Positions 53,553 through 64,000 of a stretch of 64,000 nt of DNA are shown one piece after another; positions within the stretch are counted from its first letter, which is position 1, and the number at the start of each line of letters is the position of its first letter. Below the pieces are notes generated by a model that saw only the letters and a program-made list of their open reading frames with translations, was not told the DNA's origin and made no database searches. A program made the translations under genes and the position numbers. Source of the stretch: Rhodopseudomonas palustris (GTDB taxonomy: Bacteria > Pseudomonadota > Alphaproteobacteria > Rhizobiales > Xanthobacteraceae); NCBI RefSeq assembly GCF_013415845.1, contig NZ_CP058907.1:496001-560000 (forward strand), written 5' to 3'.

Positions 53553-54128
53553 CTAGCTTTCGGAAGCTCGGCCGGTCATTCGCGACAGCACTTCGTCGCG
53601 TTTGACGAACTGATGCCAGCACACTGCGCCGAGATGCAGCGCCAGCACCGCGCCCAGCACCCAGGCGCCGCGATCGTGCAGCACTTGGCCCCATTCGGAG
53701 AGGGCGTGATCACGCGGCACCAGACGCGGCCATTGAAACAGCCCGAACCACGGCAGCGAATAGCCGCCAGCGCCGGAGAACAGATAGCCGCTGAGCGGCA
53801 TGAGCAGCAATAGGCCGTAGAGCGCCAGATGGCCGGCGCGGGCCGCCATTTCTGTGAGATGGCCGAGCGGCCGCCGATATGGCGGTTCGCCGCTGATCAG
53901 CCGCAACACGATGCGGACGACGAGCAGCGCCAGGATGGTGAAGCCGATCGATTTGTGCAGTTCGAGCAGGCCCTGCCGCGGCTGCTGGCCTGACGGATAG
54001 TAGGCCGCGACGATGCCGAGCCCGATCGCAGCGAAGATCAGCAGCGCCATCGACCAGTGCAGCCAGCGCTGCGCGCGCCCGAACATGAAGCGATCGGTCG
54101 AGATGGGAGCGTCGTCTGAGGCGGTCAT
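53553..54128 (-). CDS. Cytochrome b561 (two-heme membrane protein)
   Basis: A 191-residue four-helix membrane protein of the prokaryotic cytochrome b561/CybB type. Heme-ligand histidines are visible in each helix region: LHWSMALL near 24-31, LHKSIGF near 58-64, [16 protein letters not shown] near 96-111 and [11 protein letters not shown] near 165-175. It carries electrons between quinone and a periplasmic partner, perhaps superoxide or small redox proteins. It converges with xerD (6-base gap). No YceI-type partner gene is adjacent. The short length (191) fits the family (about 180). Confidence 0.92.
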   Translation of the reverse strand: MTASDDAPISTDRFMFGRAQRWLHWSMALLIFAAIGLGIVAAYYPSGQQPRQGLLELHKSIGFTILALLVVRIVLRLISGEPPYRRPLGHLTEMAARAGHLALYGLLLLMPLSGYLFSGAGGYSLPWFGLFQWPRLVPRDHALSEWGQVLHDRGAWVLGAVLALHLGAVCWHQFVKRDEVLSRMTGRASES

Positions 54129-54391
54129 GTTGGACTTTCTGGCTAGGGCAGGGGCGATGCCGAGCCATCAGATCGGCGAATGAAAATCAACTTACCGAAG
54201 CGTTATCGATTTCGACCACAGCCCGCAGCGCTTCTGCGGTTCAACCGCCGGCTGCCGGCGCGAGCTGCGCCGGCCGTTGCACGATCCGGCGCTGCGGCAC
54301 TTGTCCGAGCCGCTTGACTTGGCTCCCGGATGGCTTGAAAAGCCGGGCGGCCCTATCGGCCGCAGCTTTCCTCCCCCATATCGCCAAAGTC

Positions 54392-55354
54392 ATGTCCGGG
54401 CCCATGCGCAGCTATCTCGACTTCGAAAAGCCGGTGGCGGAACTCGATTCCAAGATCGACGAATTGCGCACGCTCGCGGCCTCCGGCAGCGACATCCACG
54501 AGGAAATCGAGAAGATCGAGGAGAAAGCGCAGCAGGCGCTGCAGGATCTCTATGCGGCGCTGACGCCGTGGCAGAAGACCCAGGTCGCGCGTCATCCGCA
54601 GCGGCCGCACTGCGTCGATTACATCGAAGGGCTGATCACCGAGTTCACGCCTTTGGCGGGCGACCGCAAGTTCGGCGACGACGAAGCGCTGGTCGGCGGC
54701 TTCGGCCGGTTCCGCGGCGAAGCCGTCTGTGTAATCGGCCAGGAAAAGGGTTCGACCACCGAAACCCGGCTCCGGCATAATTTCGGCATGGCGCGGCCGG
54801 AAGGCTATCGCAAGGCGGTGCGGCTGATGGAAATGGCCGACCGCTTCGACCTGCCGGTGCTGTCGCTGGTCGACACCGCGGGCGCCTACCCCGGCATCGG
54901 CGCCGAGGAGCGCGGCCAGGCCGAGGCGATCGCCCGCTCGACCGACGCCTGCCTGCAGCTCGGCGTTCCCAATGTGGCCCTGGTGATCGGTGAGGGCGGC
55001 TCCGGCGGCGCCATCGCGATCGCCACGGCCAACAAGGTTCTGATGCTCGAACACGCGGTTTACAGCGTGATCTCGCCGGAAGCGGCATCCTCAATCCTGT
55101 GGCGCGACGGCACCAAGGCGCAGGAGGCGGCGAACTCGATGAAGATCACCGCCCAGGACCTGCTGAAGTTCGGAGTGATCGACCAGATCCTGGCCGAGCC
55201 GAAGGGCGGCGCGCATCGTGATCCGGAGGCGATGATCGCCACTGCCGGCGATGCGATCGCGGCTGCCTTCGCCGAGCTGAAGGGGCAGGGCCGCGATGCG
55301 ATCCGAGCTAAGCGCCGGCAGAAATTCCTCGATATCGGCCGCAAGCTGGCCTGA
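54392..55354 (+). CDS. accA: Acetyl-CoA carboxylase carboxyltransferase subunit alpha
   Basis: A 320-residue subunit that with AccD transfers the carboxyl group from biotin to acetyl-CoA, making malonyl-CoA for fatty acid synthesis. The start ATG 54392 ([13 protein letters not shown]) gives the known length for this group; the frame extends upstream with a TTG but without family similarity. Motifs include [28 protein letters not shown] (in part), [20 protein letters not shown] and [39 protein letters not shown] (in parts). Transcribed from its own promoter; a hairpin follows the stop. Confidence 0.96.
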   Translation: MSGPMRSYLDFEKPVAELDSKIDELRTLAASGSDIHEEIEKIEEKAQQALQDLYAALTPWQKTQVARHPQRPHCVDYIEGLITEFTPLAGDRKFGDDEALVGGFGRFRGEAVCVIGQEKGSTTETRLRHNFGMARPEGYRKAVRLMEMADRFDLPVLSLVDTAGAYPGIGAEERGQAEAIARSTDACLQLGVPNVALVIGEGGSGGAIAIATANKVLMLEHAVYSVISPEAASSILWRDGTKAQEAANSMKITAQDLLKFGVIDQILAEPKGGAHRDPEAMIATAGDAIAAAFAELKGQGRDAIRAKRRQKFLDIGRKLA

Positions 55355-55724
55355 TCGGCCCCGCCCAGAGGCCGGGGCGGCAAATTGATCAAATCTTAAC
55401 CAAACCCGTACCGCTGGTGCCAAATTCGGCGCTCGGCCGCAGTTTCGCCGCGCCCCGGCGATTCAATGTTCCTTGACCATGATCTCCGGACCGCCCCGCC
55501 GCCGGCCTGATCGGCTTGCGACCCCAAGGGCTTAAGGATAATCTTGGCAGACTGCACACGGCTCCAACGGTTTGGGCCAACGCGGTGCAGAGTTTGGTAA
55601 ATGCGAGCGGTCGAATTCGCTGGATCTTGCAAGATCCGGTGCCGGAGATGGCCGCGCGGAAGCTGGACGGCTGGGTAGCTCGAATGTGGGGTGCGGGTTT
55701 GCCGGTCGTCGGGGGAGCTTCGTG
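55355..55724. other. 370-base gap after accA with a GC hairpin
   Basis: A hairpin gccccg/cggggc lies at 55358-55378 right after accA, with no T-run. Further on is ttgatcaaatcttaacc, a patch of AT-rich sequence. Possible promoter elements for the L,D-transpeptidase gene are present but not clear. Confidence 0.4.
55358..55378 (+). terminator. Possible accA terminator hairpin
   Basis: A 6-bp stem gccccg/cggggc with a 9-base loop sits 4 bases after the accA stop. No T-run follows, so it is only positional evidence. Confidence 0.4.
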
Positions 55725-57161
55725 GTGAAGAAAAGCCCGCTTGTACGCGCGCTGATGCTGACAGCTGCGCTCGCGACGATGCCTTTGCTCGCCGGCTGCA
55801 ACAGCGATCAGATGGCGCTGGCCACCAATGCCAAGGCCAATCAGCCGGTGCCGCCCAAGCTGGTCGCGGCGATGCAGGAAAAGAACATGGACCTGCAGTC
55901 GCCGATCCTAGTGCGACTGTTCAAGCAGGAAGCCGAGCTCGAGGTCTGGAAGCAGGACCGCACCGGCGTCTTCCAGTTGCTCAAGTCCTATCCGATCTGC
56001 CGCTGGTCCGGCGATCTCGGCCCGAAGATCCGCGAAGGCGATCGTCAGGCGCCCGAGGGGTTCTATTCGATCTCGCCCGGCCAGATGAACCCGCAGTCCT
56101 CGTATTATCTGTCGTTCAACACCGGCTATCCGAATGCGTTCGACAAATCGCTCGGCCGCACCGGCTCGCAGTTGATGGTGCACGGCGATTGCTCGTCGCG
56201 CGGCTGCTACGCGATGACCGACGAGCAGATCGCCGAGATCTACGCGCTGGGGCGCGAGTCGTTCTTCGGCGGCCAGCGCGCGTTCCAGCTGCAGGCCTAC
56301 CCCTTCAAGATGACTCCGGTGAATTTCGCCAAGCATCGCAACAACCCGAACATGCCGTTCTGGAAGATGCTGAAGGAAGGCTACGACCATTTCGAAGTCA
56401 CCCGGCAGGAGCCGAAGGTCGACTTCTGCGAGCATAAATACGTGTTCGACGCGGCGCCGCCGCCCGGTTCGAGCAAGCCGCTGCAGTTCAACGCTTCGGC
56501 CAAGTGTCCGACCTATGAGGTCCGTCCCGACATCGCCGAGGCGGTGCGCGAGAAGGACAAGCAGGACAACATCAAGATCGCCGAGCTGGTCGCCAAGGGC
56601 ACGCCGGTGGCCCGGCTGAACACCGGCATCGACGGCGGCATGAACCACGTGTTCGCCTCGAAGATTCCGGACGCATCGACCGGGCTGTCGGAAGTGCCCG
56701 AGGACAAGTCGCTGGCGGTTGCCTCGTTCGACCGCGCACCCGGCACCATTCCGCCGACTGTGAATCCGCCGCGTCCCTCGGACAATCTGCTGGTCGCCGC
56801 TCCTGCGGAGTCGAGTGCATCCGCCGCGAAGGCGCGCGTCGCCTCGGCGTCGAAGGATGACATCGGTGGTCTGCTCGCCGGCAGCCGCAAACCCGGCAAC
56901 GAGTCGACCGCGTCCGCCCGTCCGGCTCCGTCCGCCCCGGTCAGCACCGCGGCTCGCCACGAGCCAGCGCCGCGTCCGCAAGGCGCCGCGCCGAAGGCTG
57001 CCGAGACTAAGCAGGCCGCCGCGTCGCGCCCGCCGTTGAAGCCGAGCGTCGATGCCGAAACCACCTCGTCAGCCCCCACCAGGCCGTCCGGCATGATCTC
57101 CGGCGGCGCGCCGGTGGTGTCGTCGAATTCGTTCGACAGCCGGTTCTCGGCGTTCCGCTAA
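55725..57161 (+). CDS. Murein L,D-transpeptidase lipoprotein (YafK-like)
   Basis: A 478-residue lipoprotein from GTG 55725 (GGAG 7 bases upstream); a GTG three bases earlier is also possible. Lipobox LLAGC ends at C25. The YkuD-type catalytic motif is HGDCSSRGCYAM at 153-164, with H153 and nucleophile C161. The N-terminal part with VRLFKQEAELEVWKQDR is typical of the YafK/ErfK-like group, which forms or cuts peptide crosslinks in the cell wall. Residues about 330-478 are a disordered Ala/Pro/Ser-rich tail. It would act in the periplasm and may tether proteins or adjust 3-3 crosslinks. Confidence 0.9.
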   Translation: MKKSPLVRALMLTAALATMPLLAGCNSDQMALATNAKANQPVPPKLVAAMQEKNMDLQSPILVRLFKQEAELEVWKQDRTGVFQLLKSYPICRWSGDLGPKIREGDRQAPEGFYSISPGQMNPQSSYYLSFNTGYPNAFDKSLGRTGSQLMVHGDCSSRGCYAMTDEQIAEIYALGRESFFGGQRAFQLQAYPFKMTPVNFAKHRNNPNMPFWKMLKEGYDHFEVTRQEPKVDFCEHKYVFDAAPPPGSSKPLQFNASAKCPTYEVRPDIAEAVREKDKQDNIKIAELVAKGTPVARLNTGIDGGMNHVFASKIPDASTGLSEVPEDKSLAVASFDRAPGTIPPTVNPPRPSDNLLVAAPAESSASAAKARVASASKDDIGGLLAGSRKPGNESTASARPAPSAPVSTAARHEPAPRPQGAAPKAAETKQAAASRPPLKPSVDAETTSSAPTRPSGMISGGAPVVSSNSFDSRFSAFR

Positions 57162-57197
57162 AGGCGGCGCGCTCTCTTCCGCAAAGTCCATCGGCCA

Positions 57198-57319
57198 GTC
57201 ATTCCGGGCGCTCACGTCAGTGAGCGAACCCGGAACTCGCCGTGCGGGGCACCACCAGGGATTTCAACAATCTCCGGATTTCGGGTTTGCGCAGCTTCGC
57301 TGCGCGCCCCGGAATGACG
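57198..57319. repeat. Interspersed palindromic repeat, family A, copy 3
   Basis: Left arm gtcattccgggcgctcacg…cggaactc (57198-57238) and right arm ccggatttcgggtttgcg…ccccggaatgac (57274-57319) match the copies at 392 and 26276 but are more diverged. It lies between converging LDT and secA genes. Confidence 0.8.
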
Positions 57320-57344
57320 GCTGCGGGCCAGAGCTCCAGACAGC

Positions 57345-57371
57345 AAAATGCCCGGCGCGAGGCCGGGCATT
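57345..57371 (-). terminator. Rho-independent terminator of secA
   Basis: On the minus strand: stem atgcccggc/gccgggcat (9 bp) with a short loop, followed by TTTT (the aaaa at 57345-57348). It lies about 30 bases beyond the secA stop. Confidence 0.88.
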
Positions 57372-57401
57372 GCTTATTCGCTTGATCTGCTTGGCGACAC
57401 C

Positions 57402-60242
57402 TTAAGCGTAGCGGCCGTGGCAGTGCTTGTACTTCTTGCCGCTTCCGCACGGGCAGTCTTCGTTGCGGCCGACCTTGCCCCAGGTCTCGGGCTTGTTCGG
57501 ATCGCGGTCCGCCTTGTCGGTGGTCTGTGCCGGCGCCAGCGTGACATTGGCGAGCGCCATCTCGTCCTGTCCGGTGTCGGGGTCCATCTTGTGGACTTCC
57601 ATCGGCGGCAGTTCCTGCGGCTGATCCGGCGGAATGATCTCGACCCGCATCAGCTGCGCCGTCACCGCCTCGCGCAGATGCGAGCTCATTTCCTGGAAGA
57701 GATTGAAGGCTTCGGACTTGTACTCCTGCAGCGGATCGCGCTGGCCGTAGCCGCGCAGGCCGATCACCTGACGCAGGTGATCGAGCATCACCAGATGCTC
57801 GCGCCACAGATGGTCGAGGGTCTGCAGCAGGATGCTCTTCTCGGCGTAGCGCATCACGTCCGAGCCCCACTGGCCGACCTTGGCGGCCATGTGTTCGTCG
57901 AACACCCGCTCCAGTCGCGTGATCAGCTCCTCGTCGGCGATACCTTCTTCCTTGGCCCATTCGTCGACCGGAATGTCGAGGCCGACCACGCGCTCGACCT
58001 CGGCCTTCAGCCCCGCGACGTCCCACTGCTCCGCATAAGCGTGCTCGGGCACGTACTTGGCCACCAGGTCTTCGATGTAGGTGTGGCGCATGTCGGTGAC
58101 CGTTTCGGCCACGCTGTCTTCCTTCATCAGCTCGATGCGCTGATCGAAGATCACCTTGCGCTGGTCGTTCTGAACGTCGTCGAATTTCAGCAGGTTCTTG
58201 CGGATGTCGAAGTTGCGCGCCTCGACCTTCTGCTGCGCTTTTTCCAGCGCCTTGTTGATCCAAGGATGGATGATCGCCTCGCCTTCCTTCAGGCCGAGGC
58301 GGGTCAGCATGGTGTCGAGCTTATCGGAGCCGAAGATCCGCATCAGGTCGTCTTCCAGCGACAGGAAGAACTTGGAGCGCCCCGGGTCGCCCTGACGGCC
58401 GGAACGGCCACGCAGCTGGTTGTCGATACGCCGGCTCTCGTGGCGTTCGGAGCCGATGATGTACAGGCCGCCGGGACGCTTCGCGGTCTTGGCCGGCTTG
58501 TTGCCCTTGGCGGGCTCGATCTCGATCTCGTCCTCGGCCTTCAGCACGATGTCGCGGAAGCGCTCGATGTCGGCCTTGATCTCGGTGATCTTCGCCGCCC
58601 GCTCGGCCTCGTCGGTGATGTGCGCGGCTTCCTGCTGAATCCGCATCTCCAGCGAGCCGCCCAGCTTAATGTCGGTGCCGCGGCCCGCCATGTTGGTGGC
58701 GATAGTGATCGCGCCCGGCACGCCGGCTTCGGCCACGATGTAGGCTTCCTGCTCATGGAAGCGCGCGTTGAGCACCGCGAACAGCTTCGCGGGTTTGCCG
58801 GCGCGGGCGGCTGCGTACAGCTTGTCCATCCCCTTCGGGTCGGTGAAGTCGATCTGCTTGTAGCCGTTCTTCTTCAGATACTCGGCCAGCACCTCGGACT
58901 TTTCGATCGAAGCGGTGCCGACCAGCACCGGCTGCATCCGCTTGTTGGCGCGCTCGACCTCGGCGAGGATCGCGGCGTACTTCTCCTGCTGGGTCCGATA
59001 CACCTCGTCGTCTTCGTCGAGGCGGGCGATCGGCAGATTGGTCGGGATCTCGACCACTTCGAGCTTGTAGATGTCGAAGAACTCGTCGGCCTCGGTGGCC
59101 GCCGTGCCGGTCATGCCGGCGAGCTTGTCGTACATCCGGAAGTAGTTCTGGAAGGTGATCGACGCCAGCGTCTGGTTTTCCGGCTGGACGGTGACGTGCT
59201 CCTTGGCTTCCAGCGCCTGGTGCAGGCCTTCCGAATAGCGCCGGCCCTGCATCATGCGGCCGGTGAACTCGTCGATGATCACCACCTCGTCGTTGCGGAC
59301 GATGTAGTCCTTGTCGCGCTGGAACAGCGCGTGGGCGCGCAGCGCCTGATTGACGTGGTGCACCACCGAGACGTTTTCGACGTCGTACAGCGACTCGCCG
59401 CGCAGCTGGCCGGCATCGCGCAGCAGCGTCTCGATCTTCTCCATGCCGGCTTCGGTCAGCGTCACGGTGCGCTGCTTCTCGTCGACGTCGTAGTCCGACT
59501 TGTCGAGTCGCGGGATGAAGGTATCGATGGTGTTGTAGAAGTCAGAACGGTCGTCGAGCGGACCGGAGATGATGAGCGGGGTGCGGGCTTCGTCGATCAG
59601 GATCGAGTCGACTTCGTCGACGATCGCGAAATTGTGCCCGCGCTGGACCATGTCCTCCAGCCGGTACTTCATATTGTCGCGCAGATAGTCGAAGCCGTAT
59701 TCGTTGTTGGTGCCGTAGGTAATGTCGCAGGCATAGGCCGCCTGGCGCTGGGCATCGTCGAGCCCATGCACGATCACGCCGGTGGTCATGCCGAGGAAGC
59801 CGTAGATCTGGCCCATCCAGCCGGAGTCGCGCTTGGCCAGGTAATCGTTGACGGTGACGACGTGGACGCCCTTGCCGGCGAGTGCGTTGAGGTACACGGC
59901 GAGCGTCGCGACCAGGGTCTTACCTTCGCCGGTCTTCATCTCGGCGATGTCGCCCTCGTGCAGCACCATGCCGCCGATCAGCTGGACGTCGAAGTGGCGC
60001 TGGCCGAGCGTGCGCTTGGCGGCTTCGCGGACGGTGGCGAACGCCGGTACCAGCAGGTCGTCGAGGGTCTTACCGTTGGCGAGCTCGGCGCGGAATTCAG
60101 CGGTACGGGCGCGCAGCGCCTCGTCGGACAGCGCGGCCAGTTCCGGTTCGAGCGCATTGATCGCGGCAACCCGCGTCTGGTAGCCCTTGACCCTGCGGTC
60201 GTTAGCGGAGCCGAAGAGTTTGCGGGCGAGCGCGCCGATCAT
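57402..60242 (-). CDS. secA: Preprotein translocase ATPase SecA
   Basis: A 946-residue translocation motor that drives preproteins through SecYEG. Walker A TGEGKT is at 104-109 and Walker B lies in the [20 protein letters not shown] region. The C-terminal zinc-binding motif, with C930, C932, C941 and H942 in [14 protein letters not shown], binds SecB and lipids. Length is slightly above the E. coli protein (901). Start at ATG 60242; the ribosome site is CAGGAAG just upstream. A terminator follows the stop, and the gene is divergent from the parvulin gene. Confidence 0.98.
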   Translation of the reverse strand: MIGALARKLFGSANDRRVKGYQTRVAAINALEPELAALSDEALRARTAEFRAELANGKTLDDLLVPAFATVREAAKRTLGQRHFDVQLIGGMVLHEGDIAEMKTGEGKTLVATLAVYLNALAGKGVHVVTVNDYLAKRDSGWMGQIYGFLGMTTGVIVHGLDDAQRQAAYACDITYGTNNEYGFDYLRDNMKYRLEDMVQRGHNFAIVDEVDSILIDEARTPLIISGPLDDRSDFYNTIDTFIPRLDKSDYDVDEKQRTVTLTEAGMEKIETLLRDAGQLRGESLYDVENVSVVHHVNQALRAHALFQRDKDYIVRNDEVVIIDEFTGRMMQGRRYSEGLHQALEAKEHVTVQPENQTLASITFQNYFRMYDKLAGMTGTAATEADEFFDIYKLEVVEIPTNLPIARLDEDDEVYRTQQEKYAAILAEVERANKRMQPVLVGTASIEKSEVLAEYLKKNGYKQIDFTDPKGMDKLYAAARAGKPAKLFAVLNARFHEQEAYIVAEAGVPGAITIATNMAGRGTDIKLGGSLEMRIQQEAAHITDEAERAAKITEIKADIERFRDIVLKAEDEIEIEPAKGNKPAKTAKRPGGLYIIGSERHESRRIDNQLRGRSGRQGDPGRSKFFLSLEDDLMRIFGSDKLDTMLTRLGLKEGEAIIHPWINKALEKAQQKVEARNFDIRKNLLKFDDVQNDQRKVIFDQRIELMKEDSVAETVTDMRHTYIEDLVAKYVPEHAYAEQWDVAGLKAEVERVVGLDIPVDEWAKEEGIADEELITRLERVFDEHMAAKVGQWGSDVMRYAEKSILLQTLDHLWREHLVMLDHLRQVIGLRGYGQRDPLQEYKSEAFNLFQEMSSHLREAVTAQLMRVEIIPPDQPQELPPMEVHKMDPDTGQDEMALANVTLAPAQTTDKADRDPNKPETWGKVGRNEDCPCGSGKKYKHCHGRYA

Positions 60243-60584
60243 GCCAGCTTCCTGTTGTTGCGGTGTGACTTCGCAGCCTTGATGCCGTTCGCTCGAGCCA
60301 CTATCAACTCATCGTGACGCTCAGGCACCTATCAGGATACAGGTGCGCGCGCGAAATGATTGGTAATCCAGCAATCCGAGGGCCGGCTGCCCAGGGTGCG
60401 GTCGCGCGACGACCGCCCGACCCGAGCCTGTGGCGGCACAGATATGGCTGGGCCTGAGGGTTGTCAACGCGCCCGCCTTTCAAGGATTTCATCATTTTGA
60501 CAGAGTTTTCGCGTTGCCAAGGCACCGCGATTGGGTGACTGTTCCGCCGCCCCGACACCCCGGCTTTCAAGACAAGGATTTTCC
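60243..60584. other. 342-base divergent region between secA and the parvulin gene
   Basis: No ORF of substance was found here. A small inverted repeat cacct…aggtg lies at 60326-60345. The secA and parvulin promoters should both lie in it, but no pair of -35/-10 elements stood out. Confidence 0.4.
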
Positions 60585-61538
60585 ATGACACCTGCGTCCA
60601 ACGCAGTCTCATCCGGCCTGCGCGCCGGCCTCATCAGCGCGGCTGTGACAGGTTGTCTCGCATTTGCGCTGCTGGCCGCGCCGGCTGCGCGCGCCCAGGA
60701 TGCGAACCCCGTGCTCGCCAAGGTCAACGGCGCCGAAATCCGCCAGAGCGACGTCGACCTTGCCGAGCAGGAGCTCGGCCCGAGCCTCGCCCAGCTCGAT
60801 CCCGCGACCCGGAAGGAAAATGTGCTCGCCTTCCTGATCGACATGAAGATCGTCGCCAAGGCAGCCGAGGACAAGAAGATCCAGGACAACGCGGATTTCA
60901 AGAAGCGCCTGGATTTCGCCCGTAACCGTCTGCTGATGGACGATGTGCTCGCCGCCGAAGGCAAGGCCGCGACCACCGACGAGGCGATGAAGAAGGTTTA
61001 TGACGAGGCCGCCAAGCAGATTTCCGGCGAGCAGGAAGTTCACGCTCGCCACATCCTGGTCGAGACCGAGGACGAGGCCAAGGCGGTCGCCGAAGAGCTG
61101 AAGAAGGGCGCCGATTTCGCCGAGCTGGCGAAGAAGAAGTCCAAGGATCCGGGCGCCTCCGACGGCGGCGATCTCGGCTTCTTCACCAAGGACCAGATGG
61201 TGCCGGAATTCTCTGCCGCAGCCTTCGCGCTGGAGCCGGGCAAGATCTCCGACCCGATCAAGACCCAGTTCGGTTGGCACATCATCAAGGTCGAAGAAAA
61301 GCGCAACCGCAAGCCGCCGAGCTTCGATCAGGTCAAGGCGCAGATCGAGCAGTACGTCACCCGCAAGGCGCAGTCGGATTACGTCAGCAAGCTGCGCCAA
61401 GCCGCCAAGATCGAGCGACTGGACCAGCCGGCCGCCAAGCCCGACGCGGCTGCGAAGCCGGATGCCGCCAAGCCGACGGACGCGGCGAAGCCTGCCGATG
61501 CGGCCAAGCCCGCCACCCCGGCGCCGGCCAAGAAGTAA
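60585..61538 (+). CDS. Parvulin-type peptidyl-prolyl isomerase (exported)
   Basis: A 317-residue exported isomerase from ATG 60585 with AAGGA upstream. Signal peptide 1-37 (AARAQDAN). A SurA-N-like helical domain (VLAKVNGAEIRQSDVDLAEQELG) precedes the PpiC domain at about 150-245 (VHARHILVETEDEA; GDLGFFTKDQMVPEFSAAAF). It would fold outer-membrane proteins in the periplasm, alongside SecA-dependent export from the divergent gene. The last 35 residues are a KPDAA/KPADAA-type repeat tail with no predicted fold. A strong intrinsic terminator follows the stop. Confidence 0.92.
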   Translation: MTPASNAVSSGLRAGLISAAVTGCLAFALLAAPAARAQDANPVLAKVNGAEIRQSDVDLAEQELGPSLAQLDPATRKENVLAFLIDMKIVAKAAEDKKIQDNADFKKRLDFARNRLLMDDVLAAEGKAATTDEAMKKVYDEAAKQISGEQEVHARHILVETEDEAKAVAEELKKGADFAELAKKKSKDPGASDGGDLGFFTKDQMVPEFSAAAFALEPGKISDPIKTQFGWHIIKVEEKRNRKPPSFDQVKAQIEQYVTRKAQSDYVSKLRQAAKIERLDQPAAKPDAAAKPDAAKPTDAAKPADAAKPATPAPAKK

Positions 61539-61562
61539 ATCTTTTCAAAGAGTTGATTGTCG

Positions 61563-61591
61563 AAATGGCCGGGCTCGTCCCGGCCATTTTT
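61563..61591 (+). terminator. Rho-independent terminator after the parvulin gene
   Basis: An 11-bp stem aaatggccggg/cccggccattt with a five-base loop, followed by TT and more T's on the plus strand. Confidence 0.9.
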
Positions 61592-61631
61592 CGTTGTCGG
61601 GCGCGGTTTAATGCCTGACGCAGAACAGACG

Positions 61632-64000
61632 TCAGTCGGCCTTCTGTAGCTTCGCCTTCAGGGCGTACAACGCATCCAGCGCCTCGCGCGGGGTCATCTC
61701 GTCGGGATGCAGCGCCTTGACCGCGTCGATCAGCTGCTCGGCCTCGCTCGGTGGGGCGGCTTCGGCGGGTGCGCGAGCCGTGATGGCGAACAGCGGCAGG
61801 TCGTCGATCAGCGTCTTCGGCTGACCGCGGTCGTTGGCTTCGAGCTTGGCCAGCACGGCCTTCGCGCGGCTCACCACGCTGGGGGGGAGCCCCGCCAGCT
61901 TGGCGACCTGGATGCCGTAGGAGCGGTCGGCGGAGCCCGGCAGCACCTCGTGCAGAAACACCACCTCACCGCGCCATTCCTTGACCCGCACGGTGGCGTT
62001 GAACAGCCGGGGCAGCTTGGCCGACAGTGCGGTCAGCTCATGGTAGTGCGTGGCGAACAGCGAACGACACCTGTTCTGTTCGTGCAGGTGCTCGATCGCG
62101 GCCCAGGCGATCGACAGGCCGTCGAACGTCGCGGTGCCGCGGCCGATCTCGTCGAGGATCACCAACGCCCGTTCGGAGGCCTGGTTCAGGATCGCGGCGG
62201 TCTCGACCATCTCGACCATGAAGGTCGAACGGCCGCGGGCGAGGTCGTCGGCGGCGCCGACGCGCGAGAACAGCCGGTCGACGATGCCGATCCGTGCCCG
62301 GTTCGCCGGCACGAAGCTGCCGACCTGGGCGAGCAGGGCGATCAGCGCGTTCTGGCGCAGGAAGGTCGACTTACCGGCCATGTTCGGGCCGGTCAGCAGC
62401 CAGATCTGGCCGCTGGTCTGCGCCGGGCCGGGCGACAGGTCGCAGGCATTGGCGATGAACGGCTCGCCAGCCTTCTTCAGCGCCTGCTCGACCACCGGAT
62501 GCCGGCCGCCTTCGATCGCAAAGCTCAGCGACTCATCGACCTCGGGCCGCACGTAGTTGTCGTCGCTGGCGAGCTTGGCGAGCGCGGTGGCGACATCGAG
62601 CAGCGCGAACGCATGGGCGGCGGCGCGCAGGTCTTCACCGGCCGCATCGATCATCGCGGCGAGGCGGTCGAAGATCTCCAGCTCCAGCCCGAGTGCACGG
62701 TCGCCCGCATTGGCGATCTTGGCCTCGATCTCGCCGAGTTCGGCGGTGGTGAAGCGCACCTGCCCGGCCAGCGTCTGGCGATGGATGAAAGTGGCGTTCA
62801 GTGGCGGCGCCATCAGTTTGTCGCCGTGCTGCGCCGAGACTTCGACGAAGTAACCGAGCACGTTGTTGTGCCGGATCTTCAGCGCCTTGATGCCGGTGTC
62901 GTCGGCGTAGCGCGCCTGCATCGACGCGACGACGAGGCGCGAGGCGTCGCGCAGCTTGCGGGTCTCGTCGAGCGCCGGCTCGTAGCCTTCGCGCACAAAG
63001 CCGCCGTCGCGCTTGAGAAGCGGCAGATCGTCGGCGAGCGCGCGGCCGAGTTCAGCGCACAATGCGCGTGACGGCCGCTGCAGCGCCGCCATCGCGCTCG
63101 CGAGCTCCTGCGGCGGGCTTGCGAGCTGGCCAAGCTGCGCAAGCACCTCGTCGGCAGCACGGATGCCATCGCGCAAGTTCGCGAGATCCCGCGGGCCTCC
63201 GCGGCCGAGCGACAGCCGCGCCAGTGCACGCGCCATGTCGGGCGCCGCACGTAGCGAGCTGCGGATCTGTTCGCGAAGTCCCGCATCCCCGGTGAAGGCT
63301 TCGACCGCGTCGAGCCGCCGCGCGATCGCCGCCGCATCGGTCAGCGGCGCGGCGAGCCGCTGCGCCAAGAGGCGCGATCCTGCGGCTGTGACCGTGCAGT
63401 CGATCGCGTCGAGCAGCGAGCCGCGGCGTTCGCCGGCTAGCGTGCGGGTGAGTTCGAGATTGGCGCGGGTCGCCGGGTCGATCGCCATCGTGGTGCCGGC
63501 GGCTTCGCGTGACGGCGGCGACAGCGGCGGCCGTTTGCCGAGCTGGGTACGGTCGACATAGGTGACGCAGGCCGCGGCGGCGGTCGCTTCCAGCCGTGAC
63601 AGCGCGGCGAGGCCGTCCATGGTGGCGACAGCGAAGTAATCGCACAGCCGCCGCTCGGCGGTGGCGGAATCGAACACGTCACGCGTCAGCGGCGTGACGG
63701 CGGCGAGCTCGCGCAAGATCGGGGCGAGTTCTGTGTCGCTGTACAGCGCGTCCGGCACGATGGCTTCGTTCGGATTGATCCGCGCCAGCGTCGCGGCGAG
63801 TTCTGCGGTCGAACACTCGGTGACGCAGAATTCGCCAGTCGAAATGTCGATCCAGGCGAGCCCGATGCGATCGGCGCCGGCCGAGCCGCGGACGCGCGCG
63901 ATCGCCAGCAGGTAGTTGTTGGCGCGGGCGTCGAGCAGGGTATCTTCGGTCAGCGTGCCGGGCGTGATCAGCCGCACCACGTCGCGCCGCACCACGCTCT
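61632..64000 (-). CDS. mutS: DNA mismatch repair protein MutS, N-terminus outside window
   Basis: 789 codons of MutS on the minus strand; the start lies beyond base 64000. The ATPase domain shows Walker [17 protein letters not shown] near codon 538, Walker [16 protein letters not shown], and the THYHEL motif. The lever and clamp domains ([12 protein letters not shown] region and after) precede it. Missing is the first part of the mismatch-binding domain with the Phe-x-Glu wedge, which cuts at the window edge rather than being truncated biologically. It initiates mismatch repair after DNA replication with MutL. The frame remains open to the window end. Confidence 0.97.
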   Translation of the reverse strand, partial: SVVRRDVVRLITPGTLTEDTLLDARANNYLLAIARVRGSAGADRIGLAWIDISTGEFCVTECSTAELAATLARINPNEAIVPDALYSDTELAPILRELAAVTPLTRDVFDSATAERRLCDYFAVATMDGLAALSRLEATAAAACVTYVDRTQLGKRPPLSPPSREAAGTTMAIDPATRANLELTRTLAGERRGSLLDAIDCTVTAAGSRLLAQRLAAPLTDAAAIARRLDAVEAFTGDAGLREQIRSSLRAAPDMARALARLSLGRGGPRDLANLRDGIRAADEVLAQLGQLASPPQELASAMAALQRPSRALCAELGRALADDLPLLKRDGGFVREGYEPALDETRKLRDASRLVVASMQARYADDTGIKALKIRHNNVLGYFVEVSAQHGDKLMAPPLNATFIHRQTLAGQVRFTTAELGEIEAKIANAGDRALGLELEIFDRLAAMIDAAGEDLRAAAHAFALLDVATALAKLASDDNYVRPEVDESLSFAIEGGRHPVVEQALKKAGEPFIANACDLSPGPAQTSGQIWLLTGPNMAGKSTFLRQNALIALLAQVGSFVPANRARIGIVDRLFSRVGAADDLARGRSTFMVEMVETAAILNQASERALVILDEIGRGTATFDGLSIAWAAIEHLHEQNRCRSLFATHYHELTALSAKLPRLFNATVRVKEWRGEVVFLHEVLPGSADRSYGIQVAKLAGLPPSVVSRAKAVLAKLEANDRGQPKTLIDDLPLFAITARAPAEAAPPSEAEQLIDAVKALHPDEMTPREALDALYALKAKLQKAD

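Noticed and set aside
55381..55400. FixK/FNR-type site ttgatcaa
   Set aside because: Only an 8-base palindrome without the four-base spacer of the TTGATNNNNATCAA box.
57348..60317. Long open frame (over 900 codons) antisense to secA
   Set aside because: Shadow of secA caused by strong GC codon bias; no family similarity and no ribosome site.

Overview
The window is a GC-rich, densely coding chromosomal segment from an alphaproteobacterium of the Nitrobacteraceae/Bradyrhizobiaceae group. It most resembles Rhodopseudomonas palustris: 7Fe ferredoxin FdxA, CarD, the aerobic cobaltochelatase pair CobS/CobT, a large SUV3-type helicase, ABC solute-binding proteins without their transporters, acyl-CoA catabolism genes, and interspersed 'gtcattccgggg…' palindromes. 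The species call is inference from gene content and recalled family knowledge; no search was run. I see no prophage, insertion sequence, CRISPR array or plasmid feature.

Left part (1-19.3 kb) is mainly metabolic: the tail of a PfkB sugar/nucleoside kinase, an acyl-CoA synthetase, a beta-lactamase-fold esterase, a small GIY-YIG-like ORF, gabD, a DUF1254 protein, a tandem Inh-domain protein, a 2-hydroxyacid dehydrogenase, a three-gene NitT/TauT-type ABC uptake operon divergent from a creatininase-family hydrolase, a two-barrel porin, a membrane-anchored GltS-like flavoprotein, an orphan ATP-grasp enzyme and a zinc-free MDR oxidoreductase. A tRNA-Arg(CCT) follows.

The middle (19.6-33.8 kb) has a TadG-like VWA protein, YidB- and GlsB-type proteins, an acyl-CoA catabolic group (SDR, two acyl-CoA dehydrogenases, crotonase), a VOC/crotonase pair, an orphan branched-chain-amino-acid-type binding protein, a nuclease-fold protein with an M48 lipoprotein protease, then carD and fdxA. 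From 33.9 to 47 kb come an S4 protein, the helicase, a DUF3108 protein, rpmB, a hybrid histidine kinase, a Tat-exported phytase-like esterase, and cobT/cobS.

The right part (47.3-64 kb) is core housekeeping: DedA, a J-domain protein, BolA, a CNNM/CBS protein, aroB-aroK, a 48-residue membrane microprotein, xerD, cytochrome b561, accA, an L,D-transpeptidase lipoprotein, secA, a parvulin and the 5'-truncated mutS. Starts were adjusted where a ribosome site, lipobox or family length argued against the longest frame.

No clearly novel multi-gene system is visible. The points most worth a second look are the orphan ATP-grasp protein, the H1-like lysine/alanine-rich N-terminal extension of CarD with a palindrome over its predicted promoter, a crotonase lacking both usual catalytic glutamates beside a paired acyl-CoA dehydrogenase operon, the duplicated Inh domain, and the zinc-finger-like J protein.
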